DNA of 64,000 bases from Laetiporus sulphureus 93-53. Taxonomy: Eukaryota > Basidiomycota > Agaricomycetes > Polyporales > Laetiporaceae. The first letter of the stretch is position 1. The number at the start of each line of letters is the position of its first letter. The translations under genes were made by a program, and so were the position numbers. This document shows, one piece after another, positions 1 through 8,961 of this stretch. The notes under the pieces were generated by a model. It made no database searches, was not told the origin of the DNA, and saw only the letters and a list, made by a program, of their open reading frames with translations. Location of the stretch: assembly GCF_001632365.1 (NCBI RefSeq), contig NW_024468511.1, positions 549,550 to 613,549 of the forward strand, written 5' to 3'.

Positions 1-438
1 TTATAGTATTCCTGCATCCTCGACTTCTCGTAACCCATCAACGCAAGAGTACGCTTGACATCCGGGACGGTAACATTCCGCAGAACGTCAGAGCGTTAGC
101 AGGTTTGACGTCGACTTCGTTTCTGAAGCAGGCGAAACGGAACACTACCCAAACAGACACTCACTCCACCGTCGCGAAGGGGAAAACCCTTTTGTCCGTG
201 CCTTCGCCGCCCGTTCTTGTTCCCGTAAGACAATTGCGCGATGCGTGAGCTCCGTGATGAATTGGACGACAAGTTCACGTAGGATGTGCACTAATTCCAT
301 CCAGATATACGACCCAACTTGTTCCGAAACGTCGTGTAGACTAGCGTACCACCTGAGAAAAGGAGCGTAATGTTGTCATGTTCGGTCGTCCGGTTTGTTT
401 TTCGATGACTATACAGGACAGCGGGGACAAATACCGCA

Positions 439-975
439 TCAACTTTGCGATACCACCGGGATGGAGGAAATCAAGGCCTTCTCGATGCAACCTCTCCTCG
501 TCCACCGCGCAGTCTTCCAATTTGTTGCAAACCAAGCGTGGAAGAACTTTGTTAGGAGATCCACGATCGAGTGCATAACAAGCGTCATGTCGGTCTTTTC
601 TCTCGCACCGTCGCGGAGTATGCGTTTCGTCGCGTTCAGTGTGATTGGATCTAACTCGCCCCCAATCTCGTTTGAGCATAGCGAGCCAAGACGCTTCCTC
701 CTTTTTGCCCTTAAAATCGAATTGAGTTCTCGGGTTTCTTCCTGGAGCGCTTGTTCCAAAACGCTTTTCTCTAGATCCACATAGAAGTCAGTAAGTCCGG
801 CAGCCCTTCGCTCTTCGAACTCGAAGATGCGATCGGAAACTTCCATCGCGGCGGGAACATCCTTCCTACTAATTTTCGTGGCACTTTGTGTCCCGCTCTC
901 GAATAAATTGAGGTATACGCAGACATCGGCGATTGCCTTTGCTCTGCTATTAGTCGACTCTGAATGGGAGTGCAC
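439..975 (-). CDS. Doubtful hypothetical ORF, 178 codons
   Basis: This is an open frame of 178 codons on the minus strand. Its middle part reads like a charged helical segment (a Glu/Gln-rich run followed by a KRRKR-type basic cluster), and the rest has no motif I recognise. No signal peptide, membrane segment or convincing splice signals were seen, and shorter overlapping frames are open on both strands. It ends about 70 bp from a repeat block shared with a transposon-like element near 18.1 kb, so it may be a remnant rather than a gene. No function is proposed. Confidence 0.25.
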   Translation of the reverse strand: MHSHSESTNSRAKAIADVCVYLNLFESGTQSATKISRKDVPAAMEVSDRIFEFEERRAAGLTDFYVDLEKSVLEQALQEETRELNSILRAKRRKRLGSLCSNEIGGELDPITLNATKRILRDGAREKTDMTLVMHSIVDLLTKFFHAWFATNWKTARWTRRGCIEKALISSIPVVSQS

Positions 976-1048
976 AGAAAGCGCATTGAGGAACGCGCCC
1001 TTTTCATTGCTAGTCCAGTATGCATGTGGCGGGCTCAGCAGTGAGTGA

Positions 1049-1147
1049 GGTTCGGGACCAGCGCTGGACCGAAAGCTTGCTTACTAAGCAGGCGGACGAG
1101 AAAGAGACGCGCTCTTATCGCGTCTCTTCTCCTTGCCACGACCTCGC
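1049..1147 (+). repeat. Dispersed repeat block, copy 1
   Basis: About 100 bp here closely match 18092-18202. The shared core runs from a GTTC-GGGA-like start through GCTTACTAAGCAGG and GGACGAGAAAGAGACGCGCTC to TCTCCTTGCCAC and CCTCGC, with a small insertion or deletion in the middle. The other copy lies inside a 27-bp-TIR element, so this one is probably a fragment of a related element. Confidence 0.7.
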
Positions 1148-1697
1148 TACCGCTTCGATATTTTTCATCCACCCACCACGTCTGGTGGCGATGTAGTCGT
1201 GCCCCCTCTCCTACGGCACTCCACGCTCGAGAACCCGCGGATCACCCGGATCACAGGCCAGCGAATTAGGAGCCTGGCCACACGGGTCCGGACCCCGGAG
1301 ACCGTTGATCCGGACTGCGAGCACCCTGTCCGCGCGGTGACGCGTACCGGCCCAATCCTTCCCCACACACTGTCAGTCCCAGCCAAGAAATTCGGCTGGA
1401 AGATTCGGCTGAGGGAGACTTTCACAGCCAGCGCCACAAGCACGTGCGCTTGCGAGACCGGTCCAAAGTAGGCAGGTGGTGTATTTGGACCTCTCGCCGC
1501 AGCCCAGCAGAGCCCAGCCGGCCACAGCTGCTCACATTCAGCCACAACCTCCGCTTTATATCCAATCGCTGCGTCATATTGCATCATTCAGTCCCCGCCG
1601 TCGATCCATATAAAGCGCCGCCGTTGCGACCATGTTCGACCTCTTGATCATACCGACCAACCCCTCTATATTCACCGTCCTTGATTAAATTTACACC
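1148..1697. other. Intergenic, promoter of the first Gly/Gln-rich gene
   Basis: No gene was recognised. The right part is the promoter of the gene at 1698 and carries a TATA box and leader that are duplicated upstream of the next gene. The left part contains only short frames on both strands that look like chance. Confidence 0.6.
1609..1614 (+). promoter_or_regulatory. TATA box of first Gly/Gln-rich gene
   Basis: TATAAA lies 89 bp before the ATG at 1698. The surrounding TATAAAG, TTGCGACCA, CTTGATCATA and ATATTCACCGTCCTT blocks recur in the same order upstream of the second gene, which supports a functional, duplicated core promoter and 5' leader. Confidence 0.7.
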
Positions 1698-2536
1698 ATG
1701 TCCTCTTCTTATGGAACCACGCAGGGTCAGAACACCTCTCAGACGTACAATGACCGTGAGCGTTGATTCTTCGTACTGCGCCGCGCTTGTCTGCTAATAC
1801 GATCTGCTGAAGCCAACAAGGTCGGCTCTACTACCACCACTACTGGAGGCCTGCAGGGCCAGAGGTCCGACGTCCCGTTAGGCAGCGGTCAGCACGAGCA
1901 TGGCCTCCGAGGCGAGCACGAGCATGGCCTCCGAGGCGAGCACGACCAAGGTTTCCGAGGTCAGCACGACCAAGGTTTCCAGGGTCAGCACGACCAGAGC
2001 GGCAGACAGTACACCGGTGGCCAAGGTGATAGAAAGACCACTACCACCACCACCACCGATACCACCACGTACACCACTGGCGGTGGCTTCGACGAGACCA
2101 GCGGTCAAGGCCGTCAGGGCGAGCAGGGTGGCAACTTCGACGCAAATCGTGGCCAGGGCTACGAGGCCAACCGCGGCCAGGGCTACGAGGCTAACCGTGG
2201 CCAGGGCTACGAGACCAACCGTGGTCAGGGCTATGACGCCAACCGTGACCAGGGATACGACGCCAATCGTGACCAGAGCCACGATACCACCACTCAGCAC
2301 ACCACCAAGCCGACCCTCGGACAGCGCCTGATGGGTATGTGATGCTGCGTCATTGAGCTCACTGGATGCTAACAATGATTGCATTCAGGCCACTCCGACA
2401 AGACTACGACTACTGGTGGCGAGACGAGAGGCGAACACGGGATAGAGAACCGTGGACAGCGTCCGGTACGCATTCTCATGGTCAGCTTTGGATTGACGCT
2501 AACGGATTGTACCGCAATGTGCAGACCGACTTCTAA
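1698..2536 (+). CDS. Small hydrophilic Gly/Gln-rich repeat protein, copy 1 (222 aa)
   Basis: Four exons: 1698-1755, 1813-2334, 2389-2465 and 2525-2536 (669 nt). Exon 2 begins with the PN(K/N) motif shared by all three tandem copies and ends at ..TLGQRLMG. The body is repetitive: degenerate units HDQGFRGQ, then about seven GQGYEANR-type octapeptides, separated by a Thr run. It is very hydrophilic, with no signal peptide or membrane segment, and is probably intrinsically disordered. The C-terminal exon has lost the VE..AGK motif seen in the two downstream copies, so this copy is the most divergent. The low-complexity hydrophilic composition resembles stress or hydrophilin-type proteins, but that role is inference. 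It has a strong TATA box and a leader shared with copy 2. Because of the repeats, another + frame and an antisense frame are also open here; the spliced frame is preferred because it matches the paralogues. Confidence 0.8.
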
Positions 2537-2796
2537 ATTCCCGGACGTCTAATCACGAAGTTGTTGGCATTGTTGCGATGTATTTGTATCTCCGAGCTTA
2601 TGTAGCGTATTCTCTAACAAATCATTAAATGCCATTTATAAGCACCGCTTCAGTGTGAGCACGAATTGGGACATTGGAGCCCTGCTCATATTCTAAGCCA
2701 CAGCTCCACATTCATGTCCACAACGCGTCATATCCATAACGCGTCATATCCTCATCATGCAGTCCACTAGCTCACTCCGCCCTAATCCCTGAATCC

Positions 2797-2802
2797 TATA
2801 AA
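2797..2802 (+). promoter_or_regulatory. TATA box of second Gly/Gln-rich gene
   Basis: TATAAA lies 103 bp before the ATG at 2900, within a 5' region clearly homologous to that of the first copy (GCGTCATAT, CAGTCC, TTGCGACCA, CTTGATCATA and ATATTCACCGTCCTT in the same order). Confidence 0.7.
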
Positions 2803-2899
2803 GTGCGTTGTTGCGACCAGGTTTCTCAACGTCGCCTTCTTGATCATAACTACCAACGCGCTCTGAAATATTCACCGTCCTTCAGCCAATCTACGCACA

Positions 2900-3548
2900 A
2901 TGGACTCTTACGGAAATTCTCAGGGTCGCAACAACGCTCAGTCATGGGACAATGACCGTGAGTGTTGATCCTTTGCACTGCGTCGCGGCTTGTCTGCTAA
3001 CACTATCTGCTGAAGCTAACAACTTCGGCTCTACCAACTCTGGTGGAGGCTTCCAGGGCCAGGACAGTCAGGGGCTCGACAACCAATTCGGCAGCGGCCA
3101 GCAGGGCCAGGGCTTCCAGGGCCAGGGTCAGCAGGACCAGAGCGGGATACAATACGGCGCTGGCCAAGGTGACAACTACGGCAGCTCTGGAAACCCGAGC
3201 GACAACACCAGCAGCAGCACATACTCCACCGGTGGTAACTTTGGCGGTGCCAGTGGCCAAGGTCGCCAGGGAGGCCAGAGCGACAACTACGACGCTGACC
3301 AGAGCAACCAAGGCAGTCAGGGCGGCGGCAAGCCTTCCATGACCCAGCGCATGATGGGTATGTAGTGCTGGGCCGTTGAGCTCTGTGAACGCTGACATTG
3401 GTATCAGGTAACGTCGAGAAGGCTGCTGGCAAGGCGACTGGCAATCAGGGGCTACAGGACAGTGGCGAGCGGAAGGTGCGCTTTTACATGGGTTTAGACT
3501 TGAATCGACGCTGACGAAACGTAACGCAACGCGCAGACCAACTGGTAG
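2900..3548 (+). CDS. Small hydrophilic Gly/Gln-rich protein, copy 2 (159 aa)
   Basis: Four exons: 2900-2957, 3016-3357, 3408-3475 and 3537-3548 (480 nt). The intron positions and phases are the same as in the neighbours at 1698 and 4347. The N-terminal exon ends in DND, exon 2 opens with PNNFGS and is rich in Gly, Gln, Ser and Asn (GFQGQGQQDQ-type units), and its end KPSMTQRMMG is the conserved junction. Exon 3 encodes NVEKAAGKATGNQG and the last exon only TNW. The VE(K/E)(A/V)AGK(V/A)T block recalls the short amphipathic motif of CsbD-like stress proteins, but this is a resemblance only. Hydrophilic, probably disordered, no signal peptide. It arose by tandem duplication together with its promoter. 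Confidence 0.85.
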
Positions 3549-4346
3549 ATAAAAGAATGTCTAGTCATGAAGTTATTAGCAACGTTGCCGTGTATTAGTA
3601 TCCGCAGGCTTATGTAGTGTGTTCTCGAGTAAACCCTTATTGTCACTTGTAAACACCCCTCAGCCAACAACGAAATAATGTACACATTGAGGACGTTACC
3701 GCAGCATCAGCCTTCACGAAGGCTTGGAATTTCTCTTAGACCGAAAGAGAAGGCGTCTGTCGAAGTGGGCTGCGACGACCTGGATAGGCTATTTCGGTGC
3801 AAAACGCATGCTCGTGGTTGAATATCATTGAACGTTGAACGTTGAATGTTGACGTTGGACAATGGTCGTTCCTCATATCCAGACCTCTAACTGTATGGCA
3901 GTTCAAGAACGTTATTATGATAAGACTTACAAAGGCCATGACGTCGAGTGCATTGAGTTTTTCGAGCGCTACCCTTCCAGTGGTTTGTGGAGCACGAAGC
4001 ATCCGCATAGGAAGGAGATGTCTTCGAATTCGCACTCCAAATGGCGTCTTTATCAATTTGTCCTGTGCATTTCTGTCATGACCGTCATGCAATGCAGTAT
4101 GACCGCTTCGAATGGCGAGCTCGAACGAGCAACCCCATAAGCTAATCTTAGCAGGCACGCCATTGACCCTCATGTCCACCCTTCTGATCATCAGAAGTCC
4201 ATCGCGTCATGAACGTGCATCGTTAGCGCGTGGAGATCTGCCTCGACCCGCAGCGGTGAGGTGTATATTTATGGCCTGCGCGGCTCCAGAATCTCAGTAT
4301 TTGAATAAATACTCGCTCGTACCTCACGCCCATACTGCAACCCATC
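3549..4346. other. Intergenic between copies 2 and 3
   Basis: The only open frames (3736-4191 on minus, 3862-4140 on plus) overlap each other on opposite strands and show no motif or family resemblance. I see no gene. An AT-rich TTGAATAAATA stretch near 4300 could be the core promoter of the third copy. Short direct repeats of TTGAACGTTGAA type occur near 3828-3855. Confidence 0.5.
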
Positions 4347-4956
4347 ATGAACAACGATAACCCCCAAGGCGAGAACTGGAACAACGGCCGTTCGTTGATT
4401 GTGGCCATCTTGATGAGGATAGTACGCTAATGCGCGTCTCCGTCTAGCCAACAACTTCGGCGGCAACCCAGGCCAGGGAGGTCCTGGCGACTTCCAAGGT
4501 CAGGGATTCCAGGACCCGAACCTTCAAGGTCAAGGAGGAGGTCCCAGAGGCCAAGGCTTCGGCTTTCAAGACCAAGGCTTCCAAGGCCAGGGAGGCAACT
4601 TCGATAACAACTCCGGCGGAGGACCAGGTAACTTTGGCGGTCCTGGCCCGCAGGGCGGTGACTTCCAGGGAGGCGGAGGTTTTGGACAGGGAAACTTCCC
4701 CGGCGGTCCTGGCGGCCCTGGAGGAAAGCCCTCGTTGGGTCAGCGCATCGAGGGTATGTGGGCACGAAGATCACGTTCTTTTGTTACCACTTAGCTGACC
4801 ATTTCCTTGTAGGCGATGTTGAGGAAGTGGCAGGGAAGGTCACCCGCGATCCGAACCTAGTGCAGCGCGGTGAGGAGAAGAAGGTCAGCCTCAACCGTCG
4901 ATGAACTGCTGACCCGAACGACTTACATATCTCTCTTACTCTAGGATGGCTGGTGA
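4347..4956 (+). CDS. Small hydrophilic Gly/Gln-rich protein, copy 3 (143 aa)
   Basis: Four exons: 4347-4389, 4448-4753, 4813-4883 and 4945-4956 (432 nt), matching the two upstream copies in exon order and phase. The N-terminal exon MNNDNPQGENWNNG is followed by PNNFGGNPGQG, then a Gly/Phe/Gln/Pro-rich body of FQGQGFQ and GGPG units, the conserved KPSLGQRIEG junction, DVEEVAGKVTRDPN and a terminal DGW. The short C-terminal block is the best conserved part between copies 2 and 3, suggesting that it is the functional element. Highly hydrophilic, no signal peptide or membrane segment. Its promoter differs from those of copies 1 and 2. Function unknown; a protective or stress role is inferred only from composition. 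Confidence 0.85.
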
Positions 4957-5525
4957 ATGCGTCACGCATTCATGAATACCAGGCGAATCCCTGTATGATT
5001 TCACGGATTATATGACGGGCCCGAGCTCTCAGCTATCGCTTGTTGTACGATACTGTGTGACCTTGGATACGATGGAAATGAGTGGCTCTCTGGAACGGGG
5101 TTTTGTCCGAGCAATCGAGGAGCTCTCATAGCTCACGTAGTTTGCGATGGACTCGATTGCTTCAGAATCAGAGTCTGCGGATTTCCAAACTGCCCCAGCG
5201 GTTTTATCAACGGCTATTGAAGCTTATTGAAAACGATGGTCGCGGGTCATGATTGAGTGTTGAATAGAGCACTAACAAGCGCCAGGAACGGACTCGTACT
5301 TCGCTCCGTGACGCAGCTGCGACACAAAACCGTGTCGAACCATCTTCAGCTTGTAATGATTCCTGTGTTCATTGGTCTTTTCCATAGATACGGCTTGTTC
5401 TCGTTCTCATGTCGCAAAGCAAGCCTCGCAGCGAGTCGTTAGAAGCCACGAATGCAGTGAAGCTTTCGTCGTAATAAGCGACTCCACGGTTCTGTCCACG
5501 CATCATTGCTGCCAAGCGCCATCGC
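4957..5525. other. Intergenic, nothing recognised
   Basis: 3' flank of the third Gly/Gln-rich gene. Only short open frames without motifs were seen. Confidence 0.5.
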
Positions 5526-5964
5526 TTATTTCCTTGCGGGCACACGCACCTTGCCTATGGGAATGAGGATGATCTCCATGCTGCCCTTGTAGGGCTTCGT
5601 CAGTGGCCGGCCCTCCAAGTAGCTCACGATGTTTGGCGCAGCGACCGCGACGTGCACGGGGTACTTCTGTGCCTGTTTCTGCTCGTTGCAGTCTGTGATG
5701 TCGCCGATCGCAAACACGCCGGGGTGATCCACGACCTCAAAGGTGGGCTCGACCCTCATGAGGCCGCGCTCATCGAGGACGTCCGCGCCGAGCGACGCGA
5801 TCCATGCGGTGTTCGGGCGAGGGCCGAACGTCACCACGATGAGGTTTGCGGTGGGTAACGCCATGCCGCTGCGCGTCGCGAGTCCGATGCCGCCATATTC
5901 TGGGACATAGTCCGTGAGTTCAGAGAAAACGCAGTCGATGTTGCGCGCCCGCACACGGCGCTCG
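5526..5964 (-). pseudogene. C-terminal fragment of an AMID/AIF-like FAD oxidoreductase
   Basis: About 140 codons clearly belong to the pyridine-nucleotide-disulphide oxidoreductase family of AMID/FSP1 (AIFM2-like) proteins. The fragment starts in the second Rossmann half (RARNIDCVFSELTDYVPE), passes through LIVVTFGPRPNTAW, and contains the diagnostic FAD-proximal motif PGVFAIGDITDCNEQKQAQK, followed by HVAVAAPNIVSYLEG and a GSMEIILIPIGK segment. The whole N-terminal FAD-binding half is absent. Upstream in frame there is at once a stop (a CCTAAG just before it could be a splice acceptor, but no matching upstream exon was found). The C-terminus ends in PARK where relatives continue for several dozen residues. 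It is boxed in by the kinase-like gene starting about 140 bp away on the other strand. I read it as a truncated relic with no expected activity. Confidence 0.75.
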
Positions 5965-6107
5965 ACTTAGGCTTATTTTCCCCAGAACGGATGGCCAGGC
6001 AACCAGAAAAGATACCTGTAAATATGTACAAATACGTCAAACGGATGTTCAATTCAAAGTCGCACCTCGACTGGAGGCCCACTATCACTATCCACTCGCT
6101 GTTCGTT

Positions 6108-8120
6108 ATGACGACAACTTTGAATATACCTGTTGCCATTGTTGACTTCTTCAGAGATGGCAGTGACCCATTCCTCCACCCAAATGTCCTTGGGTATCCA
6201 TCAATCCTGAAGAGGCAACCATAGACGATATTGTTGACGAGGTCGCTAAAGACCAGAAAGTTTCAACATCAGTTGTCATCTTATGGAAGGTTTGTCACCA
6301 ATGTATTCCCACCTATTGCGTTCGCTAATGCCTGCAACAGCCGAAGGAATTGCTCAAACAGCAGGACAGAGGAAGGCTCCCCCAGCTCCTTAATGACAAT
6401 GACAATGAACTCGGACGCCTCTGCGACAATATTACAGACAAAGGCGAGGAACGCTGCAGCGACGAGCTTTCTCTTGGCGAGTTACCGCGTAGTGCCAAGC
6501 TCCCCCTTCTTGTGGCGCGAATTGACAAAGAGGCAGAGAATCAGACGTCGAAGAGAAAGAGGAAGGATCTGGTTGATGATGCAGAAATGGATGAGGGCCG
6601 TGATGAGGTATCACCATTGACCAAGCGTACGTCACATTGAACTGTCGTTCTCACCAAACACCCTGATGTCATCGTGCAGGTTTCAAGAAAACGATCAACA
6701 CAGAATTCCCTAGCCCTTCCGTTGCTGCGGAAGCGCAGAATTATTACGATTTCCAGAATGGAGATACTCCTTTTCTTGATGGCCGGTGTGCTTCCGAGCA
6801 GCCACTTGTCCCGGCACCGATCGTGATATATGATCCTATCTTCCCTACCTTCATTGCGGACCTCAGTGGCTCGGAGCCAGTGGACGATGACATGATGCGT
6901 CGAACGCAGGAGTTTATGGTGTTGGTGTCGGAGATACACGTCGCGGAGAGAGCGCACTATGCCTCCCACTGCGAAGCGCTCAAAGGGATTCTTCAAAGCG
7001 CCGTCGAGAGCATTGCCCCTCTCAGTGGGTCAGCATCCGAGCACATCATCCCGTACGTCCGAGAAACAGAGACAGCTGCACTCGCCATAGTAGAGGAGAA
7101 GGCCGGAGTAGGGAAAAGCGGAGATGCTGTCGCTCAGGCTGAATTCTCTTATCGTCTGTACTGGAAGGAACGCAAAGTGCGTATTGTGTTCCGTCTATGA
7201 CTCCTCCGTCTCACAATTTTTGCAGCATTTCGCCGATGGCAGTTTTTTAACCAACGTTTCTCATCAGTTTGATGGGACCCTATCTGTCCTTCAGCGCCGC
7301 CATTTGGACCACTGATATAATTGTGCAGCCTCTCGCCTCGGGGCTTCTCTGGCTTGGTTCCCCTCCATTGATTAGTGACTTCGAGGTCAAACGGATCGCG
7401 CGTATGTTTATTGCACTGAGGAAAGGCTTGGAGTCTCTTCGCCACCGATACCAACAACTTCTTTTTCCCCCTCCTGATTTGGGAAAGCGATTTTTCCCGT
7501 TGGCATCTTCCTTCCCTTACTCTGGCAAAGTGGTCTACTTCAACTATGAGAAGTATCTCAAGGCGAACGACGCATCATGCCTGGTTTTCTCTGCCACATT
7601 GGACGATACAAACAAAATAGTCGACGAGCGACAGGTGGCTGTCAAGCGACTGGTTGTCAAATTCGTCGAGCAGTATGGCGAGGATGCGCATAAAGTTCTC
7701 GCAGAGAAGGGTCTTGCACCAAAGTTCTATTACTGCGGCGACATCTGGCACAACAACCCTGTGGCAAACAAGGGCTGCGGCCCACGCAAGATGGTCGTGA
7801 TGGAGCACATAGAGGGTGAACGTGCCACGTTCGCTGACTGTGTCAAACATAAGAAGACGCTGTCCGACGCGGTCAAGCTCCTCCATGGCCAGCAGATGGT
7901 CCACGGGGATATTCGATTGCCGAATATCCTGATCACCGTCAATCCCGATGCACCGGTCAAGCTTATCGACTTTGACTGGGCTGGCGTTCAGGGAAAGGCG
8001 AGATACCCGGGTAGATTGTCCAAGATCATTCCTCGGGATTGGGAGTCGGTGAAAGACTATGGGCTGATTGAATATCGCCATGATAAGTTCATGTTGGAAC
8101 GTCTTCTCGGCCACTCGTAG
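6108..8120 (+). CDS. Fungal kinase-like protein with short N-terminal header, one frameshift
   Basis: Exons 6108-6162, 6213-6289, 6341-6626, 6680-7176 and 7226-8120. Without the extra base this gives about 602 aa. The first ~40 residues form a compact ubiquitin-like-sized header ending in VVILWKPKELL, reminiscent of the LxLWK motif ending Crinkler (CRN) headers; this resemblance is inference. A charged linker with an RKRK cluster follows, then a helical region, then a protein-kinase-like lobe: VAVKRLV (ATP lysine), hinge MVVMEHIEGE, catalytic loop HGDIRLPNIL and LIDFDW in place of DFG, typical of divergent basidiomycete kinase-like proteins. Near 7249 the frame must lose one base (TTTTTTAACC) to join HFADGSFL to PTFLISLMGPYL. 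This may be a true lesion, a homopolymer error or a missed splice: GT at 7158 to AG at 7268 also restores the frame but deletes conserved residues. The first exon is the least certain. Confidence 0.7.
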
Positions 8121-8961
8121 ATGTGAAACCAGCACAACTGTAGTTTCATCATTGCTGGATGGATGTTGTCTGTAGTGCATTTGTTTTGGAGCTTCGTGTC
8201 ACTGTTGATTAGCGACTGATGGGTGTTACGTTGTGTATGCATGCAGCTGAAATACCTTCTACATCGTTTTGCTTTCGTCATTTCTGCATAAATTGTAACA
8301 GGGAACGCTTGAGACTCTGACAAGAAGGCTCGAGAGAAGCAGTCCTTCGGCGTGGTTGTAGACATGAGGAGAGAATACCTTGGTGTTCAAACACCTGTGA
8401 TATGTGATTCGACAACATCCTGGATGTCATGCGAGCAATATATGACTCCGGTCTGAAGCTTTGAATCACTGTCGGTTCACTGCTTGTGGGCGTCACGTCG
8501 TTTGATGAAACGTATATGCCAACCAAGAGAGCACTGTACTCAGCAGAGCTGAAGCATCATTTGGGATGCATAACTGTTCTCGGAGTTGAGCAAACATATC
8601 TCGATGAGTAGCCGCATAGGCCAGCGGCATCAAGGATCAATGTGGAAGACAGCGACTTTCCTGGCTTGAATGATGGTGTATCACCTCTCCCATTGGGCAT
8701 AATGCGGTGCGGTTGCACTGATATGTCAGAAAGTATGATGATTGGCTGATGCGGCATCGTTTCCGAGGAGATCACACACACTGCGGTGATGGTAGCAACC
8801 GCCCTGCCGACACTTATGTGCACACTGCGAATGGCTCCAATGAGCCTTCGAGCCGCTGTTCGTCCTACACACGAGAGGCGGCAGACGTTTCGTCACTCTT
8901 CATGCTTTCAAACTGATACCTGCGCAGGCGCATTTGTTGATTGCTTACAGTCGGATTCTCC
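8121..8961. other. Intergenic, nothing recognised
   Basis: 840 bp between the kinase-like gene and the protease gene. Open frames on both strands are short and show no motif. The right end must contain the protease promoter, but no clear TATA box was found. Confidence 0.5.

Noticed and set aside
1878..2384. 168-codon antisense ORF rich in Val/Leu/Ala/Thr
   Set aside because: It mirrors the repeat codons of the spliced Gly/Gln-rich gene, which matches its paralogues.
3736..4191. 151-codon minus ORF between tandem copies 2 and 3
   Set aside because: Overlaps plus frames, no domain, and lies in the intergenic spacer of a tandem array.
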